From the NCBI GenBank assembly GCA_965237625.1, contig CBDEGD010000026.1, positions 83,950 to 147,949 on the forward strand: DNA of 64,000 nucleotides. Direction: 5' to 3'. Position numbers and translations under genes: made by a program. This DNA comes from JABDIP01 sp965237625. Lineage in GTDB: Bacteria; Pseudomonadota; Alphaproteobacteria; DSM-16000; Inquilinaceae. Below, one piece after another: positions 35,947-44,648 of the stretch. The notes beneath the pieces are model-generated. The model was not told the DNA's origin. It did not search any database and worked only from the letters and a program-made list of their open reading frames with translations. Position 1 is the first letter of the stretch, and every line of letters begins with the position of its first letter.

Positions 35947-36822
35947 ATGCAGCGCCTCACCGTCAAGCACGTGACCACCTATCGCTATGCCCAGCCGGTC
36001 GGGTTCGGGCCGCACCGGCTGATGTTCCGGCCGCGGGACAGCCACGATCTGCGTCTGGTGTCCGCCGCCCTGAAGATCAGCCCAACGGCGCAGGTGCGCT
36101 GGCTGCACGATGTGTTCGGCAACTCCATCGCCATCGCCGAATTCGCCGGACAGTCGGACACCCTGTCCTTCGAAAGCGACATCGCGGTCGAGGTCTATGG
36201 CGTGGAGCGGCCGGTATTCCCGCTCGAGGAGTACGCCCGCACCTACCCGTTCGGCTATTCGAATGAGGAGATCCCGGATCTCGGCCGCACGACGGAACGC
36301 CACTACCCCGACCCGGATCGTAAGGTCGATCTGTGGGCGCGGCGGTTCGTCGGCCATAGCGGCGGCACGCCAACCGCCGATCTGCTGGAGGCCATGACCC
36401 AGGCGATCCCTCACAGCTTCGTCTATCAGCGCCGCTATGCCATCGGCACCCAGGAGCCGGCGGAGACGCTGGCGCTGGGCGGTGGCACCTGCCGAGATCT
36501 GGCGCTGCTGATGATCGAGGCGGTGCGCAGCCTCGGCCTCGCGGCGCGCTTCGTCAGCGGTTATGTCTACGACCCGGCTTTGGACGGAGCGGCAGGGGGG
36601 ATCGTCGGCGCCGGGGACACCCATGCCTGGGTGCAGGTCTATCTGCCGGGCGCCGGCTGGGTCGAGTTCGACCCGACCAATGGCAAGGTCGGCGGCAGCC
36701 ATCTGATCCGCGTCGCCGTTGCCCGAGACCCGTCCCAGGCGGTGCCGCTGTCCGGCGCCTTTATCGGCCCGGCGGAGGCGTTTTCCGAGATGACCGTCGA
36801 CGTCCAGGTCCGCGCCGGTTGA
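35947..36822 (+). CDS. Transglutaminase-like cysteine protease family protein
   Basis: A 291-residue protein with an N-terminal bacterial transglutaminase-associated beta domain (LTVKHVTTYRYAQPVGFGPH) and a TGc domain. The catalytic triad is complete: C182 in GGGTCRDLA, H226 in GDTHAWVQVYLPGAGW and D242 in EFDPTNG. No signal peptide, so it is probably cytosolic. Many relatives sit with circularly permuted ATP-grasp and alpha-E genes; none is present here. Function is unknown but probably proteolytic. Confidence 0.9.
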   Translation: MQRLTVKHVTTYRYAQPVGFGPHRLMFRPRDSHDLRLVSAALKISPTAQVRWLHDVFGNSIAIAEFAGQSDTLSFESDIAVEVYGVERPVFPLEEYARTYPFGYSNEEIPDLGRTTERHYPDPDRKVDLWARRFVGHSGGTPTADLLEAMTQAIPHSFVYQRRYAIGTQEPAETLALGGGTCRDLALLMIEAVRSLGLAARFVSGYVYDPALDGAAGGIVGAGDTHAWVQVYLPGAGWVEFDPTNGKVGGSHLIRVAVARDPSQAVPLSGAFIGPAEAFSEMTVDVQVRAG

Positions 36823-36951
36823 TTTTCGGCCTCCGCGCGGGGCAGGTTTTTCGTTTCGCGCCGGGGGTTTAACAGAGCCTTCACCCAGCTGTGAAACGTC
36901 GCGATGCATTGTGAATCGCCTATTGGCACCCGCTTCTGCATCCTGACGCCC

Positions 36952-37683
36952 ATGAAAATTCGCCAAAGCCTTATCGCCCTCGCGGTGATGTGCCTGCCGG
37001 TCATCGGCACCGCACAGGCCGAGACAACCGTCTCATCGCCGGTCGTCATCGAGCTGTTCACCAGCCAGGGCTGCTCTTCCTGTCCGCCGGCCGACCGGCT
37101 GCTGGAGGAATTGTCGGCGCGGGACGATATCCTTGCGCTCGGGTATCACGTGGATTATTGGGATTATATCGGCTGGTCCGATCCGTTCGCGTCGCCGGAT
37201 TCGACCCAGCGACAGCGCGCCTATGGACGGGCATTCGATCTGCGTTCGGTGTTCACGCCGCAAATGGTGATCGACGGCGAAGCCTCGGTGGTCGGGTCAC
37301 GCAGCCGCGACGTGCATCGTGCCGTCGAGGACGCAGCCGACAGCCGCGAGCAGAGGGTCGCCGTAACGGTGGTGCAACCGGCCCCGGACCGGCTCGTCGT
37401 CACCGTCGGCGCTGCCCACTACGATGGTGAGCCGGCGGATATCGTCCTGGTGCGCTATGACGACGCCCATGTCACGGAAATCAGGCGCGGCGAGAATCGC
37501 GGCAAGACCCTGACCGACGTCAATGTTGTCCGGCAGTTCGACGTGATCGGCCAATGGCGCGGCGAGCCGATGACGATCAGCGCCAATCTGCCGCTCAGCG
37601 ACATTCCCGGCGGTTGTGCGGTGTTGGTCCAAAAGCGCGGCCACGGCGCGATCCTCGGCGCCGCCCGGATCATGATCCAGTAG
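36952..37683 (+). CDS. DUF1223 thioredoxin-fold secreted protein
   Basis: A 243-residue periplasmic protein of the DUF1223 family (PF06764). The ATG at 36952 gives a signal peptide cut near AQA/ETT; an upstream ATG at 36904 would bury it. VIELFTSQGCSSCPPADRLL carries a CxxC motif, and YHVDYWDYIGWSDPFAS and FTPQMVIDGEASVVGS are family hallmarks. A redox role is suggested by the fold but not shown. Confidence 0.9.
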   Translation: MKIRQSLIALAVMCLPVIGTAQAETTVSSPVVIELFTSQGCSSCPPADRLLEELSARDDILALGYHVDYWDYIGWSDPFASPDSTQRQRAYGRAFDLRSVFTPQMVIDGEASVVGSRSRDVHRAVEDAADSREQRVAVTVVQPAPDRLVVTVGAAHYDGEPADIVLVRYDDAHVTEIRRGENRGKTLTDVNVVRQFDVIGQWRGEPMTISANLPLSDIPGGCAVLVQKRGHGAILGAARIMIQ

Positions 37684-37695
37684 ACACGTCTTTCT

Positions 37696-38265
37696 TTAGT
37701 GAGTGGTCCTCTTTTGCAACGCGTCGCGGTAAGGTCGTTCGGTGGCCATCGCGCGTTCCAGCGCACTGCTGACAAAGATGCGCTGCTGCCTGCCTTCTAG
37801 GGCTGCGTTGAAAGTGCGCGCGACTGCTGCATGGACAAGTATCGTGCGATCCTTAATCTTCCGATTTTGGTGGAGCCATCGGGCCACGAATAGCCAATCC
37901 CAAAGAGGAGAGTCTGTTGTTACCCGGATCGACGGAAGAGGAAATCCTCCCGGACCCCGCTTACCTTGAACTAAAAGTGATACGGACTGCCGGGTAAGTC
38001 CTGATCGTTCCGCAATGTCGCTCAAACTGGCGTAACTGTCAGGTTCGATTCGAATAATCTCCAGACCGGCAGACCGAATATCAGTGATTGCAGAAATGAT
38101 TGCATGAGTAAGATTCTTGGCTTCCCGGTTGAAGTCCAACAGGATGGAACCTTTGAATACAGAGAGAAGCGCATCATCGCAGCCTGCCGTAAAAAGGCGG
38201 TCTTCAAGTGCCTCGTCAGGCAGGCCTGCTCCTGCAGCAACAATCGTGAATTCGAACATCCGCAT
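37696..38265 (-). CDS. Helix-turn-helix DNA-binding protein, second gene of a toxin-antitoxin-like pair
   Basis: A protein of about 189 residues. The N-terminal part (FEFTIVAAGAGLPDEALEDRL, DALLSVFKGSILLDFNREA) is an alpha/beta domain; residues about 80-105 hold an HTH (LSDIAERSGLTRQSVSLLVQG) with the recognition helix at the end, then a conserved SPLWDWLFVARWL stretch. The ATG at 38265 follows AGAGAAAG. It lies 23 bases after a small basic protein and probably binds the palindrome at 38545-38564 upstream of both. The gene is AT-richer than its neighbours. A role as regulator/antitoxin is inferred. Confidence 0.78.
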   Translation of the reverse strand: MRMFEFTIVAAGAGLPDEALEDRLFTAGCDDALLSVFKGSILLDFNREAKNLTHAIISAITDIRSAGLEIIRIEPDSYASLSDIAERSGLTRQSVSLLVQGKRGPGGFPLPSIRVTTDSPLWDWLFVARWLHQNRKIKDRTILVHAAVARTFNAALEGRQQRIFVSSALERAMATERPYRDALQKRTTH

Positions 38266-38288
38266 TGGCAACTTTCTCTATTCAACCA

Positions 38289-38516
38289 TCAATGAGGGCA
38301 GTTCTTTACTCTCTTGAGAATTTGCCGCGCATGGTTTTCAGGCACTCTGGGGGTCGACCACACAGACAATTGGCACCCGTCCCGTGATTGCAATGGGCAC
38401 AGAAGACGCCCCCAACAATGAGCGGAGTTTCCAGCTTCCTTGTAACGCCAGCCTATAGATTCAGCGTTCTGCACCGCAGACTCGATGTGTGCATTCGGGT
38501 GCTTCGGCCTGCTCAT
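38289..38516 (-). CDS. Small basic protein, first gene of a toxin-antitoxin-like pair
   Basis: A 75-residue basic protein: SRPKHPNAHIESAVQNAESI, then a GHxWGRLxCP-like stretch (AHCWGRLLCP), a second cysteine in DGCQLSVWST and a helical end (NHARQILKRV). The compact alpha-beta-beta-alpha pattern with a conserved histidine recalls HicA-type dsRNA-binding toxins, but the match is by eye. The ATG at 38516 lies 16 bases after a good -10 box, so the leader is very short and lacks a clear ribosome-binding site. Followed by the HTH gene. Confidence 0.68.
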   Translation of the reverse strand: MSRPKHPNAHIESAVQNAESIGWRYKEAGNSAHCWGRLLCPLQSRDGCQLSVWSTPRVPENHARQILKRVKNCPH

Positions 38517-38532
38517 ATCACAGCCAAACCCA

Positions 38533-38564
38533 AATCTAATGTCTCTGTTGACAAATGTCAACAG
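38533..38564 (-). promoter_or_regulatory. Promoter overlapped by a perfect palindromic operator
   Basis: On the minus strand TTGACA (38561-38556) and TAGATT (38538-38533) are separated by 17 bases, a strong sigma-70-type promoter. CTGTTGAC (38545-38552) and GTCAACAG (38557-38564) form a perfect inverted repeat with a 4-base centre that covers the -35 box. This is the arrangement expected for autorepression by the downstream HTH protein. Confidence 0.72.
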
Positions 38565-38650
38565 TCGATTTGAGCGTCAATGCAAGTGCACCTGCGACAG
38601 AACCTTGCCGCTCCTTCTCGCAAATGATTTCAGATCGCAAATAGCGATCG

Positions 38651-39040
38651 CTAATTTCGAAAGTTTCTGATCAATCGCCAGCGGCTATCCCCAGGGAGTC
38701 GGCATTCCCAAAAATTCCAGCCATTTACATTATTTTTTGTGATGAGTCTGGCGGCATCCGAAGGGCTGGTGGCCATTGCGCCATTTACAATAAGCCCGCC
38801 AGACTCAACCGTTCCCTCGTGTATTACGCCTTTGTAGTGCGCTCGAAAATCCGTGCCAGCAGGGAAGCGAACTCCTTTGCAAACCCAGTCGTCCGTGCGG
38901 GCCGCAATAAAGTTCTCTTGAGGCTTGGCTTGGTCTAGCCCAAGCAAATCTCTGATGACGTCATTGTATGTCATGCTTTCCGTTTTGCGGCGCATCGTCA
39001 GAGCTTTGAATACCTCAAAGTCGATCTCAATCGTTTGCAT
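38651..39040 (-). CDS. SeqA-N-like ribbon-helix-helix plus RAMA-domain protein
   Basis: A 129-residue protein. Residues 1-37 (TIEIDFEVFKALTMRR...YNDVIRDLLGL) resemble the ribbon-helix-helix N-terminus of SeqA. Residues about 55-125 match the RAMA domain (restriction enzyme adenine methylase associated): FPAGTDFRAHYKGVIHEG, GGLIVNGAMATSPSDAA, NGWNFWECRLPG. RAMA is proposed to read modified DNA or accompany modification enzymes. Start 39040 or an ATG at 39061 are both possible; neither has a good ribosome-binding site. No methylase or nuclease is adjacent. AT-rich upstream DNA points to transfer. Confidence 0.8.
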   Translation of the reverse strand: MQTIEIDFEVFKALTMRRKTESMTYNDVIRDLLGLDQAKPQENFIAARTDDWVCKGVRFPAGTDFRAHYKGVIHEGTVESGGLIVNGAMATSPSDAARLITKNNVNGWNFWECRLPGDSRWRLIRNFRN

Positions 39041-39074
39041 CCGAGAATTCCGCACACCCATTCGCGGGCTTTAG

Positions 39075-39093
39075 TACTATAGTGCGTATAGTA
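39075..39093 (-). promoter_or_regulatory. Palindrome upstream of the RAMA gene
   Basis: TACTATA (39075-39081) and TATAGTA (39087-39093) form a perfect inverted repeat around GTGCG, 35 to 53 bases before the preferred start. It contains TATA-like -10 candidates, so it could be an operator bound by the protein's own RHH domain. Confidence 0.5.
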
Positions 39094-39227
39094 AGTAATT
39101 GGATTTATGGGGAATCTCTGTTGATCCCGGACTGCCAGAGGTCCAAGTGGTATAGGGCATGCCAGAGGTTTCCACGGCTAATCATGTAGCGATGGTCTGG
39201 GGCTTGAGACTCAGGGAGCCATTGCCC

Positions 39228-41177
39228 TCAGCTCCCGAGGGTGCGCTCCAGGGCCGCTGACAGGCGGCGGGAGAAGGCCGCCGGGTCGGGCACGGACTCG
39301 CCTTCGACGATGCGGGCTTGGTCCAGCAGCAGGAAGGCCATGTCGGAGAGGTCGCCGTCGCCTTCTCCGCCCTCCCCGCCAGCTTCGGCGGACAGGCGGA
39401 CGATCAGCGGATGTTTGGGATTGATCTCCAGGATGCGCTTGGCCGCGGAATCGATTTCCTTGTGCTTCATCAGCAGCCGTTCCAGGTGCATATCCATGTC
39501 GCCCTCGTCGGCGACCAGGCACACCGCGCTGTCAGTGAGCCGTTCCGACGACCGCACATCCTTCACATGGTCGCCGAGCGCCGCCTTCAAGGCCGTGATC
39601 AACGCCTCGGTCTCGGCAGCTACTGATTCCTTGGCGGTTTCAGCGGTTTCGGCATCGTCGTCGGCCTTGATCTTCGACAGATCGGAGCCGCCACGGGTGA
39701 CGGATTTGAACGGCTTGTCCTGGTGCTGGCCGATTGCCGGCATCCAGAATTCGTCGACCGGATCGGTCAGCAGCAGCACCTCGATACCCCGGGCGCGGAA
39801 GCCCTCCAGCTGCGGCGATGTCTTGACCGTGTCCAGATTGTCGCCGGTGATGGTGTAGATCGCCTCCTGCCCTTCCTTCAGCCGGCCCACATAATCGGCC
39901 AGGCTGACCCAGCTTTCGCCGTCATCATGGGTGCTGCGGAAGCGCATCAGCGCCAGCAGGCTCTCACGGTTCTCGGAATCCTCGTAGGCGCCCTCTTTCA
40001 GCACCGGGCCGAACTGCGACCAGAAGCCGTCATATCCCTCGGCATCCTTGTCCGCGCGCTTGCCCAGCTCCGACAGGACGCGCTTGGTCAGGCCCTGGCG
40101 GATCTTGGCGACAAGCGGGTTGCTCTGCAGCATCTCGCGGCTGACGTTTAGCGGTAGGTCCTCGCTGTCGACGATGCCGCGCAGGAAGCGCAGATAGGGT
40201 GGCAGCAGGCCCTCGGCGCGGTCGGAGACGAAAACCCGGCGGACATAGAGCTTCACCCGGTGTTCGCGGTCCGGATGGAACAGGTCGAAGGGCGCGCTGG
40301 TCGGCACGAACAGCAAAGCGGTGTATTCGATCATGCCTTCGGCCCGGTAATGCAGGCGCAGCCATGGCTCATCGAAGGCATGGGCGACGTGGTGGTAGAA
40401 TTCCTTGTAGTCGTCGTCGCCGATCTCATTGCGCGGTCGGGTCCACAACGCCGAAGCCTGGTTCAGGGTCTCCGGCTGGGCCTCCGCTTCTGCGGCATCG
40501 CCGTTCTCAGCCGCATCGGTGGCCGGTTCGGCGGCCAGGACGACCGGGATGGCGATGTGGTCGGAATGGGTCTTGACGATCTGCCGGATCCGCGTGGGTT
40601 CGAGGAACTCGTCCTGTCCCTCCGACAGATGCATGACGATCTCGGTTCCGCGCGCGACGTCCTCCGTCTCTGAAATAGTGAATTCGCCGCGGCCGTCCGA
40701 AACCCACTGCCAGCTCTGCTCCTCGCCGGCCTTGCGCGTCCGAACGGAAACCTTGTCGGCGACCATGAAGGCGGAGTAGAAGCCGACGCCGAATTGGCCG
40801 ATCAGCGCGACGTCGTTCTTGGACTCGCCTCCCAGACTGTCCAGGAAGGCGGAGGTGCCCGACCGGGCGATGGTGCCGAGGTTGGCCAGCAGATCCTCGC
40901 GGTCCATGCCGATGCCGTTATCGGCGACGGTCAGGGTACGCCCCGGCTTGTCGATGGTCAGGGTGATCTTGAATGCGCCGCCATCCCCATCCCCGTCGTT
41001 GCCATCCGCGAGCAGTTCGGGCGCCGTCAGCCCGGCATAGCGCAGCCGGTCGCAGGCGTCGGAAGCGTTGGAGATCAGCTCCCGCAGAAAGACTTCTTTT
41101 TCGCTGTAAAGCGACTTCGCGACGATATCCAGAAGCCGACTGACCTCGGCCTGGAATTGAAGGGTTTCCTCGCTCAT
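39228..41177 (-). CDS. htpG: Molecular chaperone HtpG (Hsp90)
   Basis: ATP-dependent cytosolic chaperone. The GHKL ATPase domain shows EVFLRELISNASDACDRL, VADNGIGMDREDLLANLGTI and GQFGVGFYSAFMVADKV; the middle domain has VRRVFVSDRAEGLLPPYLRF and DSEDLPLNVSREMLQ. The C-terminal domain ends LGS without a TPR-binding MEEVD motif, as in bacteria. At 649 residues it is full length, with an acidic, alanine-rich insertion (about residues 217-236) compared with E. coli. It is single-gene. Confidence 0.97.
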   Translation of the reverse strand: MSEETLQFQAEVSRLLDIVAKSLYSEKEVFLRELISNASDACDRLRYAGLTAPELLADGNDGDGDGGAFKITLTIDKPGRTLTVADNGIGMDREDLLANLGTIARSGTSAFLDSLGGESKNDVALIGQFGVGFYSAFMVADKVSVRTRKAGEEQSWQWVSDGRGEFTISETEDVARGTEIVMHLSEGQDEFLEPTRIRQIVKTHSDHIAIPVVLAAEPATDAAENGDAAEAEAQPETLNQASALWTRPRNEIGDDDYKEFYHHVAHAFDEPWLRLHYRAEGMIEYTALLFVPTSAPFDLFHPDREHRVKLYVRRVFVSDRAEGLLPPYLRFLRGIVDSEDLPLNVSREMLQSNPLVAKIRQGLTKRVLSELGKRADKDAEGYDGFWSQFGPVLKEGAYEDSENRESLLALMRFRSTHDDGESWVSLADYVGRLKEGQEAIYTITGDNLDTVKTSPQLEGFRARGIEVLLLTDPVDEFWMPAIGQHQDKPFKSVTRGGSDLSKIKADDDAETAETAKESVAAETEALITALKAALGDHVKDVRSSERLTDSAVCLVADEGDMDMHLERLLMKHKEIDSAAKRILEINPKHPLIVRLSAEAGGEGGEGDGDLSDMAFLLLDQARIVEGESVPDPAAFSRRLSAALERTLGS

Positions 41178-41291
41178 GACTAGATCCGATGCCCCAGTGA
41201 TCTTGCGTGAGTTGGTGATCCCGCAGATATGTGGGAAACGCCGCCGCGACGCAACCCCGCGGCGGTGAAATCCGGACCTGTCGGTAGCCGG

Positions 41292-42731
41292 TTACTGCAT
41301 GCCGGTTATCAGCGGCATGATGTCCGAGCCGTTGAGCAAGAGCGTGCCGCCGGCGTCGAGCCGGAAGGCATAGGTGCGCACCGAACGGCCATCGGCTTCG
41401 GGCGCCTGGGCACCCAGGGTCTGCAGCAGAGTCAGGAACTGGACCGCTTCCTGGTCGCCGCCGGTCCTCTGGATCTCGACGATCAGCGCATCCAGCCCGG
41501 TCGCCACCATGTCGATCTCACCGACCACGCTGTAGGGTGAAGACAGGTCGGGACGCAGCGCACCCTCCAGATCGACGCTGGCGATGGACGAGGCGAGCCG
41601 GATCGGACCGATGTCCAGCGCCGTCCCCGCCACGCTGAACGCCTGCTGGATGTTGCCGGCGGCCATCATCATGGCCATGCCCGGGTCGACTTGGCCGGGC
41701 CCGGAAAAGGCTTCGCTCAGTACCTTGGCCAATTCCTCGTTCGGCAGGTCGACCACGGCCAACCTGAAGCGGGTTTCGTTCGGCACCAGATCGGTCAGCT
41801 CATCGACGGTGGTGCCGACCCCGTTGACGCCCATATCCAGGACGAATTCCGCGCTCCTTCCGTCAAGGCCCGTCAGGGCGATCAGTGTCGTCCACTCCGC
41901 CATGGAGAATCGGTCGCCGCCGTCATTCGCCTCCGCCCCGCTGATCGTCATGACGCCCTCGAAACCGGCATAAGGCATCGGCATCGAGCCCATATATTCC
42001 GCGATTGTATTGACCTGGGCATCGGGATCGGCGGCCAAGCTTTGGAGGCGATCATAGAATTCCGCGTATTCGGCAAGGCGCACCGCATTTCCGACAGCAT
42101 CGAGCGTGACGGTCTCCACGGTAAAGATATCCCGATTATCCTCATAGCCGCTGATATTGCTTACGGCGATCTGCTGGGTGGTGTCGTAGACACCGGCGGA
42201 AACTTCGGTCGACCGCACGGTTGACGTGATCCGCTCGACGCGCATGCCTGACGGCTCGCCGCTGTCCCGGATCTCGATATCGCCCAGAGCCGCGTCCATG
42301 GAGATCATGACCTTGAACTCCGGTGCGACGACGCCTTCGATGGATTGCGAGCCGATCGTCATCAAAACATCTGACCCGTGGGTCGGCTCAAACCGGTAGC
42401 TGTCCGGCAACTGCCAACTGGTCCGGTACCAGCCATTGTCGGTCGGGGTAAGGTCGATCTCAATCGGTTCGAAATGCAGGGTCCCTTCGCCACGAAGGAT
42501 GGCCCGGCCGGCCGGCAGAACGACCTGGTAGCGGTCTCCGGCCGGAGTTACCGCGATCTGGTCATCGAGCTCGACTGTGCCCTCGTCGCCCATGCCCATC
42601 ACCGTCTGGCCGAGCCAGACCTTGATCCCGCGACGGATCTCATCGGCCGTCTGGTCGTCGACCTGGGCCTGGGCTGTCGTTGACAAGGCGAGCAGACAGG
42701 CGGCGGCGGTAAAACCCTTCAAAGAGCGCAT
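41292..42731 (-). CDS. Secreted protein of unknown function, tandem paralogue 2
   Basis: A 479-residue exported protein. The ATG at 42731 is preceded by AGGGGA and gives a signal peptide cut at AQA/QVD. The body is strand-rich with acidic repeats; the C-terminal segment (EIDMVATGLDALIVEIQ ... AGGTLLLNGSDIMPLI) is clearly homologous to the end of the neighbouring gene product (42968-44470). A DUF945/YdgA-like relationship is possible but not certain. Probably periplasmic or outer-membrane associated. Confidence 0.8.
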   Translation of the reverse strand: MRSLKGFTAAACLLALSTTAQAQVDDQTADEIRRGIKVWLGQTVMGMGDEGTVELDDQIAVTPAGDRYQVVLPAGRAILRGEGTLHFEPIEIDLTPTDNGWYRTSWQLPDSYRFEPTHGSDVLMTIGSQSIEGVVAPEFKVMISMDAALGDIEIRDSGEPSGMRVERITSTVRSTEVSAGVYDTTQQIAVSNISGYEDNRDIFTVETVTLDAVGNAVRLAEYAEFYDRLQSLAADPDAQVNTIAEYMGSMPMPYAGFEGVMTISGAEANDGGDRFSMAEWTTLIALTGLDGRSAEFVLDMGVNGVGTTVDELTDLVPNETRFRLAVVDLPNEELAKVLSEAFSGPGQVDPGMAMMMAAGNIQQAFSVAGTALDIGPIRLASSIASVDLEGALRPDLSSPYSVVGEIDMVATGLDALIVEIQRTGGDQEAVQFLTLLQTLGAQAPEADGRSVRTYAFRLDAGGTLLLNGSDIMPLITGMQ

Positions 42732-42967
42732 ATGAAATCCCCTGATCGATAATGTCTTGGCGGATGGTCGGATAGCTGCACCTTGTGTTTCGAAAGCGCG
42801 CCAGACAGCCACGACGTCTCCCACCACATAGCCTTATCCGGCGCCGGGCGGCAACATCGCTTGCCGAGATCAAATGATTTTCATGGCCAAAGGACGGCGG
42901 AGCCCAGACCGAGACGGACGACCGCGCCGACAGCTGGGGTGGATCCGCGGGGCCGCGGACCCATTTT

Positions 42968-44470
42968 CTATGGCGTGGCGGACGCCAGGGCAGGCATCAG
43001 ATCGGCGCCGTTCAGCAAAAGCTGGCCCCGCTGGTTGATGTCCAGGGCAAAGCGCCGCACCGGCGTCCCGTCCGGATCGGTGCTTGCAATGCCCACAGCC
43101 TGTAGCACGGTGAGCTGCTGCAGAGTGCCGTCATCGGCGGGTTTTGTCCTCGCCTCGGCAATCAGCGCTCCCAGACCGCCGACCGTCATATCGAGCTGGG
43201 CGACAACGCCGAGCGGAGCGGCATAACTCGGCTTGATTGTGCCGGCGATCCTCAGCCGGGCATCATCGACGATAAGCAACACTTCATTGACCTCTATCCG
43301 CCCACCCGACGTCATCATCAAATCCTGCAGATGCAGACCGAACATCGCCAAGCCATGGCTGGAATCGGGTAGTCCGGCGCCGGTGATCAGGGCTGTCAGC
43401 CCGTCGAACAGACGATCCGTCGGGAGCCCGCTCAGGACAAGATCGACGACCATCTCGCGGGGTGTCAGCGGCCCGATCGCCGCCGGCAAGGTCAGGTCGG
43501 TGGCCCGGAAGGCGATCGCCATGGATGCGGAACCGGAATCCAGGCCATCCAGCGATAGATCCAGTGCACCGTCGCCAATCGAAATATCCCCGCCACCCAG
43601 GTCGAACCGGGCATCGCTGATCTGTTGATGCCCTTGGACCGATGCCAGCAGTGTCGGGCGGTTCTCCGGCGATGCGGGTGCTGACGCGACCATTGACGGC
43701 TCGATCTGGGACATGATCTGGTCGGGGAGCGCGGCGCTGGTTTTCGGTCGATGGCCGAGGGGCGCCCGCATGGACGAACGCAGATCACGCCAGGCGGCCA
43801 AGTGCACTCCGCTGGCTCCTCCCGAAAGCGAAAGGGACGAAATGCGCATGGCCTCCGAGCCATCCTCTTTCAGGGCGGTCAGTCCGGCGATCCGGAGCTC
43901 CGTCGACTGGTCGAACAGGCCGGGCGCCCTGGCGTCATGGCGAGTGCCGAACACCAGGGAGTCGAGCGACAGATGCGGCGGCCGGCCCGCCGCGGCGGCT
44001 CGGATACCGTGAAGTTCCAAATCCGTGGAGATCATCAGGCCGAGTTCCGGCGAATAGAGCCCGTGCCCGGACTGGTCGCCGATGGTGATTTCGGCCATCG
44101 AGCCGTCCTCGCCACGCATCTCGATACGCTCAGGCAGTATCCAGTTGGCGGCATAGCCGCCGCCGGCCAATGGCTGCAAATCGACGGCGATCGGAGCGAT
44201 CAGGAATTCCGGCCCGAGCCCTGAGCCGACCTGCAAACGGATCGGCGGCAGCAAAGCGTGAAAGCCCGCGCCGGCCTCGGTGGCCGATACCGGTCCGTCA
44301 AGGACAGCGGACATGCCGGCATGCGGGGCTGCTAGCGTGTCGGCGAGCCAGTCCCGAAGACCGGTCTCGATATCGTCTGTCGTCACGGCCCCGGCCGTGG
44401 AAGGCCAGGCAGTCCATCCGACCATCAACACGATGGACAGTAAGATGGCCTTTGCGGAGCGGCAGCGCAT
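42968..44470 (-). CDS. Secreted protein of unknown function, tandem paralogue 1
   Basis: A 500-residue exported protein with a signal peptide (LLSIVLMVGWTAWPSTAGA) and an excellent ribosome-binding site (AAGGAGG, nine bases before ATG). Its C-terminus (QLDMTVGGLGALIAEARTK ... RGQLLLNGADLMPALAS) parallels that of the downstream gene, and both start their mature parts with a DD-x-E amphipathic segment ending DWL/VWL. The pair likely arose by duplication. Function unknown. Confidence 0.8.
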   Translation of the reverse strand: MRCRSAKAILLSIVLMVGWTAWPSTAGAVTTDDIETGLRDWLADTLAAPHAGMSAVLDGPVSATEAGAGFHALLPPIRLQVGSGLGPEFLIAPIAVDLQPLAGGGYAANWILPERIEMRGEDGSMAEITIGDQSGHGLYSPELGLMISTDLELHGIRAAAAGRPPHLSLDSLVFGTRHDARAPGLFDQSTELRIAGLTALKEDGSEAMRISSLSLSGGASGVHLAAWRDLRSSMRAPLGHRPKTSAALPDQIMSQIEPSMVASAPASPENRPTLLASVQGHQQISDARFDLGGGDISIGDGALDLSLDGLDSGSASMAIAFRATDLTLPAAIGPLTPREMVVDLVLSGLPTDRLFDGLTALITGAGLPDSSHGLAMFGLHLQDLMMTSGGRIEVNEVLLIVDDARLRIAGTIKPSYAAPLGVVAQLDMTVGGLGALIAEARTKPADDGTLQQLTVLQAVGIASTDPDGTPVRRFALDINQRGQLLLNGADLMPALASATP

Positions 44471-44648
44471 GGGCCGAACCCTCCTTTGGTTGTTGGCCGT
44501 CTTAGGCCAGACATCCCAGAGTGGAACGAGCCTGCCGGGGAAATGGTTAACAAAAGGTCACCAGGGAGATTTTCGGCGATGCGGCGCCGGCTCGCTCCCC
44601 CTGCGCTATGAGCTTGCATCGGGCGGACAAAGCCTCAATCTTCATCCC

